DNA from: an uncultured Acetatifactor sp.
Lineage (GTDB): Bacteria > Bacillota > Clostridia > Lachnospirales > Lachnospiraceae
DNA length: 25,983 nucleotides
Direction: 5' to 3'
NCBI GenBank assembly: GCA_910586835.1
Contig: CAJUJU010000058.1
Span: 1 to 25,983 of the forward strand
Each line of letters begins with the position of its first letter. Position 1 is the first letter of the stretch. Position numbers and translations under genes: made by a program. Below are positions 14,658 to 23,372 of the stretch, piece by piece. The notes under the pieces were generated by a model. It saw only the letters and a list, made by a program, of their open reading frames with translations, ran no database searches and was not told the origin of the DNA.

Positions 14658-15782
14658 ATGGAAAAAAGAGAGGCCTACACAGGAGTGAACAGAAGATTGG
14701 AGGAGGTATTTTCCGGGGAAAATCCCGGAAAACCCTGGTCGCAGGAGCATCTGCAGGACTTCCGGGCGGCGGTGGAGATATTGTCAGGAGGGAGCAATAC
14801 GGTTCTGGTGGATGAATGGGGGCTGCCCTCCGTCATGGTGAAAATCAGCGCGTTCAGGAACAGCGATGTGCTCAAGGAAGGGACGGACATTGTGCATCTG
14901 GCATTCTATGCCGGGGGAGAGGCACAGGAGGAGATCTATGTTTCCAAGTTTCAGAATATCCTGATCGATGGCAGAGGGTATTCGCTGCCGCTGAGAAGTC
15001 CGGCCTACGGTATGAACTTTGAACAGGCGGTACAGGCCTGCCGTTCCAAGGGGGCGGGATGGAATCTGTCTCCCTTCGCCCTGAGGGCGGCCATTGCCCT
15101 AGAGGCAAAAAAGAGAGGTTTTCTGCCTCATGGAAACAGCGACAATTGTGTGGATTTTTTCAACAGGGAAGAACATGGCCAGCCCGGAGAGGGAAACGTG
15201 GTGCGGACGGGCTCCGGCCCTGTCACCTGGTCCCACAACAACAGCAGGGACGGAATTTATGACTTGACGGGTAATCTGAATGAGTGGGACGCGGGGCTGC
15301 GTCTGTCCGGGGGGGAGATACAGATAATACCGGAAGGGTTGTGGATGGAGGAAGACTGTACCATGGGGGAGGATTGCAGGTACTGGAGAAGTATCACGCC
15401 GGAGGGGAAGCTGACGGAGCCCGGTGCTCCGGACGCGCTGAGATATATCTCTGGCGGAGAGGGAATCCTGCTGACCACCCGGCGCGACAGCGGAAGGGAA
15501 ACAACAGGGAACTGTGCTTTCCATAAGATCAGGGCGGAAGCGGGGCTCAGGATACCGGAGCTGCTGTATTCCCTGATGCTGTATCCCGAGGAGACGGAGG
15601 GCGGTTACGACGGCTGGCGGTGGATCCGGTCCGAGGGGGAGTGTCTTCCCCTGTGCGGCGGAGGATACCGGGCGCTGGATCACGCGGGGATTTTCTTTGT
15701 GGGAATGACATATCCCAGAACCCATCGCTATGATCTGGCCGGCTTCAGAAGTGTCTACATAGCCCGGAAGAATGAGAGGTGA
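14658..15782 (+). CDS. FGE-sulfatase / C-type-lectin-fold-like protein of unknown function
   Basis: A 374-residue protein without signal peptide or membrane segment. Residues about 105-370 resemble the formylglycine-generating-enzyme/SUMF1 fold: AYGMNFEQAVQACRSKG (117-132), the near-invariant GIYDLTGNLNEW (199-210) and a C-terminal run with CGGGYRALDHAGIFF (333-347) and LAGFRSVYI (360-368). The paired active-site cysteines of true FGE are not recognisable, so a catalytic role is doubtful; binding is as likely. The N-terminal 100 residues resemble nothing I know. The ATG at 14658 follows GGAGGAAAGGAAAA; an earlier in-frame start (14547) would lie before the promoter. It is the first gene of the transporter operon and overlaps the next start by four bases (GTGA). 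The substrate is unknown. Confidence 0.75.
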   Translation: MEKREAYTGVNRRLEEVFSGENPGKPWSQEHLQDFRAAVEILSGGSNTVLVDEWGLPSVMVKISAFRNSDVLKEGTDIVHLAFYAGGEAQEEIYVSKFQNILIDGRGYSLPLRSPAYGMNFEQAVQACRSKGAGWNLSPFALRAAIALEAKKRGFLPHGNSDNCVDFFNREEHGQPGEGNVVRTGSGPVTWSHNNSRDGIYDLTGNLNEWDAGLRLSGGEIQIIPEGLWMEEDCTMGEDCRYWRSITPEGKLTEPGAPDALRYISGGEGILLTTRRDSGRETTGNCAFHKIRAEAGLRIPELLYSLMLYPEETEGGYDGWRWIRSEGECLPLCGGGYRALDHAGIFFVGMTYPRTHRYDLAGFRSVYIARKNER

Positions 15783-16702
15783 GAGTTATCAAAAATTTTG
15801 TAAAACAGGTTCGGAGAAATAAAATTCTGCTCCTGATGCTGCTGCCGGCAATTGCCTATGTGATTGTTTTTTCCTATATTCCCATGGGCGGAATCATTGT
15901 CGCGTTTAAAAGATTCAGCTTCAGTAAGGGATTTCTGGGAAGCCCCTGGTGCGGGCTGGAGAATTTCCGATTTCTTTTTATCTCGGACAAGCTGTGGCCG
16001 CTCATGCGCAATACGCTGTTGTATAACGCAGCCTTTATCACGGTGGGAATGGTCATGGAGGTGGGCTTTGCCATTATCATCAACGAGCTGGGGAGCAAAT
16101 GGTTCAAGAAGGTATTTCAGTCCTTTATGTTTTTACCCTTTTTCATCTCCTGGGTTGTGGTGATCGCCATTGTGGACGCCATATTCGGATATGACTCCGG
16201 CATTATCAATCAGGTACTGCAGAGCCTGGGACTGGAAAAATTCAATATTTATGTAAATGCTGCACCATGGCCCTTTTTGCTGGTATTTTTCAAGGCCTGG
16301 AAACAGACAGGCTACGGCTCCATCGTCTACCTGGCGGCCATATCCGGGATGGACCAGGAGATTGTGGATGCCGCTGAGATTGACGGCGCAAATATCTGGC
16401 AGAGGATCCGGTATATTACCATTCCCAGCCTGAAGCCGACGATTATTATTATGATGCTGTTAGCCATCGGCAATATTTTCCGGGGAGACTTCGGAATGTT
16501 CTATCAGCTGATCGGAAACAACAGCGTGCTGCTGGAGGTGGGAGATATTCTGGATCTGTACATTTACCGGGCCATGGTATCCAGCAGCAATCTGGGAATG
16601 GCAAGCGCGGCGGGCTTTTATCAGTCGATCCTCTGTTTCTTTACCATTATTGCAGCCAACTGGATGGTGAAGAAATATGACCCGGATTACTCGCTGTTTT
16701 AG
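15779..16702 (+). CDS. ABC sugar transporter permease (LplB/UgpA type)
   Basis: A 307-residue inner-membrane permease of the carbohydrate ABC family, with six hydrophobic segments starting at ILLLMLLPAIAYVIVFSYIP. The EAA loop that contacts the ATPase is at about 194-216 (DAAEIDGANIWQRIRYITIP). The LplB-type pattern FKRFSFSKGF... GLENFRFLF in the first periplasmic loop is present. It starts at GTG 15779, whose last two bases begin the stop of the upstream gene. It forms a heterodimer with the next permease. The locus has no ATP-binding gene, as is common for this group, which shares MsmX-like ATPases. Confidence 0.93.
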   Translation: MRVIKNFVKQVRRNKILLLMLLPAIAYVIVFSYIPMGGIIVAFKRFSFSKGFLGSPWCGLENFRFLFISDKLWPLMRNTLLYNAAFITVGMVMEVGFAIIINELGSKWFKKVFQSFMFLPFFISWVVVIAIVDAIFGYDSGIINQVLQSLGLEKFNIYVNAAPWPFLLVFFKAWKQTGYGSIVYLAAISGMDQEIVDAAEIDGANIWQRIRYITIPSLKPTIIIMMLLAIGNIFRGDFGMFYQLIGNNSVLLEVGDILDLYIYRAMVSSSNLGMASAAGFYQSILCFFTIIAANWMVKKYDPDYSLF

Positions 16703-16713
16703 GAGGCAGGTAT

Positions 16714-17646
16714 ATGAAGAAAGTTGAAAAAATGCAAAAAAGCAGGAAGCGGGGAATCAGGATGTCATCGGATCGGGTGGCCTTCAACGTGATGGGATAT
16801 TTGCTGGTGCTTCTGTTTGGGCTGGCCTGCCTGATTCCCTTTTACCTGATCTTTATTTCATCCTTTGCGTCGGAGTCGGCGCTGCTGCGGGACGGGTATC
16901 AGATGATTCCCTCGGAATTTTCGCTGGAATCCTATAGATGGGTATTCCGAAATCCCACCAGGATTCTGTATTCCTACCGGAATACGATCTTTGTCACGGT
17001 GACAGGAACCTGTCTGTCTATTGTGCTGGCTACCATGACAGGGTATGTTCTCTCCAGAAAAGATTTTCCCTGGAGAAACGCCTTTGCGCTGTTCTTCTTC
17101 TTTACGACCCTGTTCAGCGGCGGGATGGTGCCCTGGTATATTCTGTGTACCAAGTATCTGGGGTTCAAAAACAACTATTTGGGGATGATAATGCCCATGG
17201 CATTTTCGGTGTGGAATATGATTATCTCCAAGAATTTTATGAAAAGCATTCCCTTCGACATTGTGGAATCGGCCAAGATGGACGGAGCAAACGATTTCTG
17301 GATCTATGTCAGGCTGATGATGCCGCTGTCGAAACCGCTGCTGGCCACGCTGGGGCTGTTCTCCGCCCTGGGATACTGGAATGACTGGTATAATTCCATG
17401 TTGTTTATCACAAATAAGGACATGCAGAGTCTGCAGTATTTCCTGCAGGAGATGCTCAGCAGCATAGAAGCGCTGAAGCAGCTTGTGGCGAAGGGGGAAA
17501 TGAATGCTGTGATGTATGAAACCGTCCCTCAGGCGGGTATGAAAATGGCGATGACCTGTGTCGTTACAGGGCCTATTATATTTCTCTATCCGGTAATACA
17601 GAGGCATTTTGTAAAAGGACTTACGGTCGGAGCAGTGAAAGGATAA
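16714..17646 (+). CDS. ABC sugar transporter permease (YtcP/UgpE type)
   Basis: A 310-residue permease, partner of the preceding one. After a basic cytoplasmic start (residues 1-22), hydrophobic segments run from VMGYLLVLLFGLACLIPFY to the C-terminus. The EAA loop is at about 182-204 (DIVESAKMDGANDFWIYVRL). The FFFTTLFSGGMVPWYIL segment and the C-terminal KGLTVGAVKG are typical of YtcP proteins, which transport complex or aldouronic saccharides in several Firmicutes. AGGAGG precedes the ATG, 11 bases after the upstream stop. Confidence 0.94.
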   Translation: MKKVEKMQKSRKRGIRMSSDRVAFNVMGYLLVLLFGLACLIPFYLIFISSFASESALLRDGYQMIPSEFSLESYRWVFRNPTRILYSYRNTIFVTVTGTCLSIVLATMTGYVLSRKDFPWRNAFALFFFFTTLFSGGMVPWYILCTKYLGFKNNYLGMIMPMAFSVWNMIISKNFMKSIPFDIVESAKMDGANDFWIYVRLMMPLSKPLLATLGLFSALGYWNDWYNSMLFITNKDMQSLQYFLQEMLSSIEALKQLVAKGEMNAVMYETVPQAGMKMAMTCVVTGPIIFLYPVIQRHFVKGLTVGAVKG

Positions 17647-17659
17647 AGGAGGGTTAAGT

Positions 17660-19333
17660 ATGAGAAAGAAAAGTTTATGGAAACAGACGGCGGCAATGTT
17701 GCTGGCAGGAACCATGGTACTGTCTGCGGCGGGGTGCGGGCCCCAGGGACAGGGGGAGAGCAGCTCTCAGCCGACGGAAAACCAGGAAAGCTCCGGCGCT
17801 TCCGACAGCGGGAATGCGGAGGATCCGGGAAACGACGGGCAGCAGGAGGGGCAGGCGGATCCGGACAATCCCTGGGCAGCTCTTGACTTGTCGGAGCATG
17901 AGACGGTAAACTGTTATGTAATCGGATCGCTGGGAACCGATTGGGAAAGCGTTACACAGAAGGCAGTTGCCCTGATTGAGGAAAAGACCAATACTACGGT
18001 AAATTTTGTACATGTTCCCTGGTCCGATTTTCAGACCAAATACAACCTTTTCCTGACCGGCGACGAGGATGTGGATATGATCTATGCCGCTTCCTGGACG
18101 GGCTTTGCGGATTATGTGAGAAGCGAGGCGTTTACTCCCTTTGACATGGAGTTTGTGAAAACCTGGATGCCGCTGACCTACCAGAATCAGCCGGAGGAGT
18201 CCTGGGAGGTAGCTACCTTTGACGGCAAGATCTATGGAATCCCTCCTGCCTCATCCTGGCTGGGCGGAAACGGGTTCGTGACAACCCAGGATCTGCTGGA
18301 TAAGTATGGCTTCAAGGCGGAAGACATCAAAAATATGGATGATCTGGAGGAATATCTGCTGGCTGTTGCGGCAGGGGACAATGACGGTCTTTTTGCTTTC
18401 AATCCTCAGAATACCTATCCGTTAGACAGTGACCTGCTGGGGTATCACACCTTCGGAATAGATGCCGGCAACATAACCTGGATGTTGTATAATTATGATT
18501 ATGACAAGCTCGGAACGGACGAGGCATTTGACCCGGACAAGCTGGAATGGTTTGCAGAGACCGATAATTACAGGGAATTTGTGCTGAAAATGGCAAAGTG
18601 GAACAAGGCGGGGGTTTTCCCGGCCAACATCATGGCAAACGGAACCATGCTCAATGACAATTTCCAGGAGGGGAAATCCGCAGTTATGGGGTCGGATCCC
18701 TATGGCGCCAGCAGCCTGCGCGCGACCATGAAGGAGAGAGGCAAGGAGGTAGTCTACCTGGATTGTTCCTTTGACGACAAAAGCGTGAGTATGAGAGGCG
18801 GTTATTATGGGTATACCACCTGCTTCCCGGTATATTCCGAAAAGATGGAGAGGTCTGCGGTGGTTCTTGACTGCATGAAATATGATGAGGAAGTGCATCT
18901 GCTTCTGATGGGCGGAATAGAAGGAGAACACTATATTCTTGACCGCGAGACCAATACCCGTGACCTGGGGCCCAGAGCCGAGGCTTATCCATGGGGAGGC
19001 TGGCTGTACTGGATCCAGAACAACGATGATCCTTCTGCCAAGATTGATGAAGATCTGCAGAAATATCAGGACAAATATCTTGCGGCGGAAGTTTCAATGG
19101 ATAATTTCCCTGTGAGCGGTTTCAGCTACAACGGAACCCAATATGAGGCAGAGATTGCCGTTTTGAACGCGCTGTTCAATGAATATCGTTTTTCTTTCTG
19201 TTTTGGCGTCTTCCAGGACAATACGGAAGCCAAGCTGGAAGAGTTTATCCGCAGATGTAAGGAAGCGGGCATCGACGATATCATAGCAGATTACAAAAGA
19301 CAGGTGAAGGAATACACAGAGAATCTGAATTAA
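17660..19333 (+). CDS. Lipoprotein extracellular solute-binding protein (DUF3502-type)
   Basis: A 557-residue substrate-binding lipoprotein of the ABC system. The signal peptide (MRKKSLWKQT, then AAMLLAGTMVLSAAGC) has a lipobox with Cys26. A Ser/Gly/Asn/Gln-rich linker (about 28-75) tethers it to the membrane. The binding domain follows, and the C-terminal part (about 490-555), with NEYRFSFCFGVFQDNTEAKLE and EAGIDDIIADYKRQV, resembles the DUF3502 region found in YtcQ-like proteins with LplB/YtcP permeases. Aromatic residues are common (WLGGNGF, YPWGGWLYW), as expected for sugar stacking. AGGAGGG precedes the ATG. The exact ligand cannot be predicted. Confidence 0.93.
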   Translation: MRKKSLWKQTAAMLLAGTMVLSAAGCGPQGQGESSSQPTENQESSGASDSGNAEDPGNDGQQEGQADPDNPWAALDLSEHETVNCYVIGSLGTDWESVTQKAVALIEEKTNTTVNFVHVPWSDFQTKYNLFLTGDEDVDMIYAASWTGFADYVRSEAFTPFDMEFVKTWMPLTYQNQPEESWEVATFDGKIYGIPPASSWLGGNGFVTTQDLLDKYGFKAEDIKNMDDLEEYLLAVAAGDNDGLFAFNPQNTYPLDSDLLGYHTFGIDAGNITWMLYNYDYDKLGTDEAFDPDKLEWFAETDNYREFVLKMAKWNKAGVFPANIMANGTMLNDNFQEGKSAVMGSDPYGASSLRATMKERGKEVVYLDCSFDDKSVSMRGGYYGYTTCFPVYSEKMERSAVVLDCMKYDEEVHLLLMGGIEGEHYILDRETNTRDLGPRAEAYPWGGWLYWIQNNDDPSAKIDEDLQKYQDKYLAAEVSMDNFPVSGFSYNGTQYEAEIAVLNALFNEYRFSFCFGVFQDNTEAKLEEFIRRCKEAGIDDIIADYKRQVKEYTENLN

Positions 19334-19351
19334 CTCAAAGGAAGGTGGCGT

Positions 19352-20824
19352 ATGGAGAGGCAGTTTTTATCTGAAGTGCCGGCGGAATCAGTGGGAATTG
19401 GAAGCCGTGACATTGTACGGTTTGTCAGAGCGCTGGAGGAATCGGGCACGGAGATGCACGGCTTTGTGATCCTGCGGCACGGATATATTGCGGCGAAGGG
19501 CTGGTGGCAGCCCTTCGCCCAGAATATACCACACAGTGCCCAGTCGTTGACAAAGACAGTGACGGGAACGGCATATGGGATCGCGGAGAAAGAAGGTCTC
19601 TTGTCGCTGGAAGACAGGCTGGTCGATCTTTTCCCGGAATTTGCAGACAGGGATGGTGCTTACTGGAGCCGGCTGAAAATGCGGCATATTTTGACGATGT
19701 CATCGGGAATGGAGAGTATGCCCTCCGTAAAGGATCGGGAGTGGATCAGACAGTTTTTTAAAACCCCCATTGTACATGAGCCAGGCACTGCATTTTTTTA
19801 CAACAGCATCGCCTGTTCCATGGTGGGGGCCTGCATCACCAGAAAAACGGGGCTGGGACTGAAGGAATTTCTGACGCCAAGGCTCTTCCGGAAGCTGGGC
19901 ATCAGCGAGGACAGGGTGGGCTGGCTGAATCATCCGGACGGCTCCCAGAACGGAAGCGGAGGTATTATCACCACCACGCTGGACAATGCAAAATTGATTC
20001 AGCTGTATCTTCAGAAGGGATGCTGGCAGGGGGAGCAGATTCTGTCTCCGGAATGGGTGGAATTTGCAACCAATCTGCAGAATCCTACCGACAGGGAAGC
20101 CGGCAGAGGATATGGAGGGATGATGTGGATTCGGGAAAACAGCTTTTATGCCGACGGCGCAATGGGGCAGTTGGCGGTGGGCTTTCCGAAAAACGACATG
20201 GTGGTATCCCTGCACCAGACCGTATCCACACCTGAGGCAAACCGGAAAATGACGGAACTTTTGTTTGAGTTTGGGCAGAAGGATTACCCGGACAGTCTGC
20301 CGGCGGATGAGGAAGCGGCAAGGGAGCAGAAAGGATTTTGCAGAAAACTGGCGCTGCCGGCTCCGCCGTGTTCCGGGCCTTCCCCCTGGCAGGAGAAGAT
20401 CCAGGGCAGACGATGCGAGATATGGGAGGGAGTGGCGGCCTTCTTTCCGGAGGATGTGGGAACCGTTTTCAATGAGGAATATCATGATTACGCCCATGCG
20501 TTTACATTCCGTTTTCCCAAGGAGGGAATGCTGCTTCTGGAGATGGAGAGCGCCAGCGGCAGGCATGTGGTAAGGGCAGGTATGGAAGGAAGGGGATATA
20601 CCAATGAGGTAAAGGGCAGAATCCCCATGACGGAGGCTGTGCTGTCTGCCTGCTGGACCGGGGAGAACAGGCTGACACTGTCTGTCAGGTGGCTGGAAAA
20701 CTGCAGAACCAGAGAGCTGGAATTCTGCTTTGGAGATGAGGAGGTAGTGATCCGTTCCGTTCAGCAGAAGGTGGGAGGCTTTGATGTGGAGCCCATAGAG
20801 GCCAAAGCCATGTGGAAGGCGTAG
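19352..20824 (+). CDS. Serine hydrolase, beta-lactamase class C / CubicO fold
   Basis: A 490-residue hydrolase of the class C beta-lactamase-like family, which includes esterases, D-peptidases and 6-aminohexanoate-dimer hydrolase. The nucleophile motif SxxK is Ser65-Leu-Thr-Lys68 (SAQSLTKTVTG). The second motif is seen as FFYNSIACSMVG, where Tyr150 is kept but the usual Y-x-N is Y-N-S. Motif three lies near DGAMGQLAVGFP. There is no signal peptide, so it is cytoplasmic and would act after import. About 140 C-terminal residues (350-490) form a beta-rich extra domain. AAGGAAGGTGG precedes the ATG, 18 bases after the binding protein. The next reading frame follows without a gap. Likely substrates are esters or amides brought in by the transporter. 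Confidence 0.9.
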   Translation: MERQFLSEVPAESVGIGSRDIVRFVRALEESGTEMHGFVILRHGYIAAKGWWQPFAQNIPHSAQSLTKTVTGTAYGIAEKEGLLSLEDRLVDLFPEFADRDGAYWSRLKMRHILTMSSGMESMPSVKDREWIRQFFKTPIVHEPGTAFFYNSIACSMVGACITRKTGLGLKEFLTPRLFRKLGISEDRVGWLNHPDGSQNGSGGIITTTLDNAKLIQLYLQKGCWQGEQILSPEWVEFATNLQNPTDREAGRGYGGMMWIRENSFYADGAMGQLAVGFPKNDMVVSLHQTVSTPEANRKMTELLFEFGQKDYPDSLPADEEAAREQKGFCRKLALPAPPCSGPSPWQEKIQGRRCEIWEGVAAFFPEDVGTVFNEEYHDYAHAFTFRFPKEGMLLLEMESASGRHVVRAGMEGRGYTNEVKGRIPMTEAVLSACWTGENRLTLSVRWLENCRTRELEFCFGDEEVVIRSVQQKVGGFDVEPIEAKAMWKA

Positions 20825-20868
20825 CGCTCCGGAAGAAATGTCGAATTTGCGGCGGAATGAGAGGGTTT

Positions 20869-22608
20869 ATGGAGAAGAGAGGCAATGTGAGAATATGGTA
20901 TGATGTGGCGGTTCCCATGCGGGACGGAACCATATTGTACGCGGATGTATATCGGCCGGACGACGATGAGAAATATCCGGCAATATTGAATCGGACGCCC
21001 TATCACAAGGAGGATAACTGCCACATTGTAGAAGGCTATGTACATGCGCTGAAGCTTGCAGGGTTTGGATATAATGTGGTGATCCAGGATGTGCGGGGAA
21101 GCGGCTGTTCGGAAGGCATACTTGACCCGGCGGGCAGTCAGGTGGAGGATGGCTATGATTCTGTGGAATGGGTTGCTGCGCAGGACTGGTGTGACGGCAA
21201 TGTGGGCATGGTGGGTGAGTCCTATCATGGGTATTCCCAGCTGGCGGCGGCACAGTCCAGGCCTCCCCATTTAAAAGCCATCTGTCCCTTTCAGACGTCC
21301 TGGACCAAATTTCCTGCACTCTATTCCTTCGGTGTTTTTTCCAATGTGCTGTTTGGCTGGGTCTATGGAGAAGCGCTTGGCAGGGAAAAATTTTATCCCG
21401 GGGCGTTGACGGAGGAGACCAGGAAACAGATGGAGGAATGCAGCAGAGACTGGGATGGCCAGCTGATGTGGCTTCCCATTAAGGACATGCCGGCTGCCAA
21501 CATTCCCGGAGTCCCGGGACTGGATTTCCAGGGAAAGCTGCTGGAAAATATAGATAATCCGGAGTATCTGAGGAAGATCGGAAGGGCGGATGCCTTTGAG
21601 CAGGTACAGGTTCCCTGTCTGAATCTGACGGGATGGTATGATTTTCTGCGGGACAAGACCATTTATAATTATATGAAGTTCCGGACAGACGGCGGTTCGG
21701 AAAGCTGCCGGAAGTACAGCAAGCTGATTGTGGGGCCGTGGAATCACGGGGATAAGCTGCCCGGAGTGATTGACGGGGTGGACTTCGGGCCCGAGGGTTC
21801 CGGGGATGCCTTCGGAATTACGGAGGTGCTGAAGGATTGGTTTGACTGCTGGCTGAAGGGCAGAACAACATCCTATGTGGAGGGAGCGCCCATAAAGCTC
21901 TTTATTCTGGGGGACAACTGTTGGCGGGACGAGTATGAATGGCCCTTGGCCAGGACGAAGTATGTGTCCTACTATCTGCACAGCAGAGGACATGCGAATA
22001 CGCGGAGAGGAAACGGGTTCTTGTCGGAAGTAGCACCCGGAGAGGAACCCTGCGATCAGTATCTGTATGATCCTTCCAACCCCTGCCCAAGTGCAAGTCC
22101 TGATCCGGGCAGATATCTGATACAGGATCAGAGTCCGCTGGAAGAGAGGGAGGATGTGTTGGTCTATACCTCGGCGGTCTTTGAAAAGCCGGTGGAGATC
22201 ACGGGCCCTCTGAAGGTGGAGCTGTACGCCTCCTCCGATGCCATAGACACGGACTTTGTCTGCAAGGTAAGCGTGGTGCATCCCGACGGAAAGGCATACA
22301 GCATTGGAAGTCATCTGGTGCGCGCCAGATTCCGCAACGGAGAAAAGGCGGAATTCCTGACACCTGGGGAGGTGACGCTGTTTCACATTGAGGTGGGAAA
22401 TATTGCCATGAAGCTGCAGCCCGGCTGTCGCGTGAGGCTGGATATCACCAGCAGTCTTTACCCGGATGCGGACAGGAACCTGAATACGGGAGGAAGGATC
22501 GGTTATGAGACACAGATGAAGGTGGCTCATCAGAAGATATTCCACTCCGAGGAATATCCTTCCAGGCTGATTTTGCCTTTTATCCCCGGGGACAGGGTTC
22601 TGCCGTAA
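20869..22608 (+). CDS. CocE/NonD family hydrolase (X-Pro dipeptidyl-peptidase S15 fold)
   Basis: A 579-residue alpha/beta hydrolase with the C-terminal jelly-roll domain (about 345-579) of the CocE/NonD/S15 group, which cleaves esters, acyl groups or X-Pro peptides. The catalytic triad is visible: Ser118 in VGESYHG, Asp258 in GWYDFLRD and His293 in GPWNHG. The N-terminus VPMRDGTILYADVYRP is typical. There is no signal peptide. The frame is open from GTG 20812; in-frame starts are GTG 20812, ATG 20857 and ATG 20869. The last is chosen because GAGG (20861-20864) precedes it and it gives the normal N-terminus, but 20812 with overlap of the upstream gene stays possible. Being the last gene of the operon, it may act on the same substrate as the serine hydrolase. 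Confidence 0.9.
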   Translation: MEKRGNVRIWYDVAVPMRDGTILYADVYRPDDDEKYPAILNRTPYHKEDNCHIVEGYVHALKLAGFGYNVVIQDVRGSGCSEGILDPAGSQVEDGYDSVEWVAAQDWCDGNVGMVGESYHGYSQLAAAQSRPPHLKAICPFQTSWTKFPALYSFGVFSNVLFGWVYGEALGREKFYPGALTEETRKQMEECSRDWDGQLMWLPIKDMPAANIPGVPGLDFQGKLLENIDNPEYLRKIGRADAFEQVQVPCLNLTGWYDFLRDKTIYNYMKFRTDGGSESCRKYSKLIVGPWNHGDKLPGVIDGVDFGPEGSGDAFGITEVLKDWFDCWLKGRTTSYVEGAPIKLFILGDNCWRDEYEWPLARTKYVSYYLHSRGHANTRRGNGFLSEVAPGEEPCDQYLYDPSNPCPSASPDPGRYLIQDQSPLEEREDVLVYTSAVFEKPVEITGPLKVELYASSDAIDTDFVCKVSVVHPDGKAYSIGSHLVRARFRNGEKAEFLTPGEVTLFHIEVGNIAMKLQPGCRVRLDITSSLYPDADRNLNTGGRIGYETQMKVAHQKIFHSEEYPSRLILPFIPGDRVLP

Positions 22609-22675
22609 AACGTGGGGAGAGCTGTCCTGATGGAAATGCCGGGGCAATTTGCAGGCTCACAGGGTTTTATTCATG

Positions 22676-22704
22676 GCATAACACACTTTGGAGGACCATA
22701 AAAT
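22676..22704 (+). promoter_or_regulatory. Candidate sigma-E-type promoter of spmAB
   Basis: GCATAAC (22676-22682), exactly 14 bases, then CATAAAAT (22697-22704). The B. subtilis sigma-E consensus is KMATATT, 14 bases, CATACAMT: five of seven and seven of eight positions match with the right spacing. spmA and spmB are in the sigma-E-dependent dacB-spmA-spmB operon in B. subtilis, so the position makes sense. AGGAG (22731-22735) precedes the spmA ATG. Confidence 0.5.
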
Positions 22705-22739
22705 GTAAAAAAAGAGATTGCTGTTAAAGCAGGAGAATT

Positions 22740-23372
22740 ATGTTAAATGCAATCTGGGCGTTTATGATATTGCTGGCTGTGGTCTATGCCGCATGTACAG
22801 GACGTATGAATGATGTGACCAACGCCGCTTTGGACAGTGCGGGAGAGGCGATCTCCCTCTGCCTGACCATGGCGGGGGTGGTTGCGCTGTGGATGGGACT
22901 GATGGAAATAGCGAAGAGGGCGGGACTGATCCGGAAGCTTACGCGAGGGATCTCGCCCTTTCTCGCTTTTTTGTTTCCCCGGATTCCGAAAGAACATCCG
23001 GCGCGGGAGTACATAGCTGCCAATGTCATAGCCAACATACTTGGACTTGGCTGGGCCTGCACCCCGGCAGGGCTGAAGGCCATGGAGGAGCTGGCGAAGC
23101 TGGAGGCACAGCGGGGGAATCCGGAATACCTGGCGGACAGACGGGAAGCGGGGGAGGTGCGGGTCAGACGTGCCAGCAACGAAATGTGTAATTTCCTGAT
23201 TCTCAATATCTCTTCTCTGCAGCTGATTCCGGTGAATATGATCGCATACAGGGCACAGTACGGCAGCGCCGAGCCCACGGCCATCATTGCCCCGGCCATA
23301 GCAGCAACGCTGTTGAGCTCTGTTACGGCGGTGATTTACTGTAAGTGGAAGGACAGGGGAGGTGTGGGATGA
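22740..23372 (+). CDS. spmA: Spore maturation protein A (SpmA)
   Basis: A 210-residue membrane protein with the nucleoside-recognition (Gate) domain, needed with SpmB for spore core dehydration and heat resistance in B. subtilis and Clostridium perfringens. Family features are AALDSAGEAISLCLTMAGVVALWMG, the FPRIPKEHPAREYIAANVIAN segment, GLGWACTPAGLKAMEEL and the NEMCNFLILNISSLQLIPVN region. About five hydrophobic segments are visible. Its stop overlaps the spmB start (ATGA). Unlike B. subtilis, no dacB lies directly upstream; the preceding gene is the CocE-type hydrolase, 131 bases away. Confidence 0.95.
   Translation: MLNAIWAFMILLAVVYAACTGRMNDVTNAALDSAGEAISLCLTMAGVVALWMGLMEIAKRAGLIRKLTRGISPFLAFLFPRIPKEHPAREYIAANVIANILGLGWACTPAGLKAMEELAKLEAQRGNPEYLADRREAGEVRVRRASNEMCNFLILNISSLQLIPVNMIAYRAQYGSAEPTAIIAPAIAATLLSSVTAVIYCKWKDRGGVG

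Noticed and set aside
14658..15782. Diversity-generating retroelement target protein
   Set aside because: The C-terminal fold pattern is similar, but there is no reverse transcriptase, no template repeat and no adenine-rich variable region in the window.
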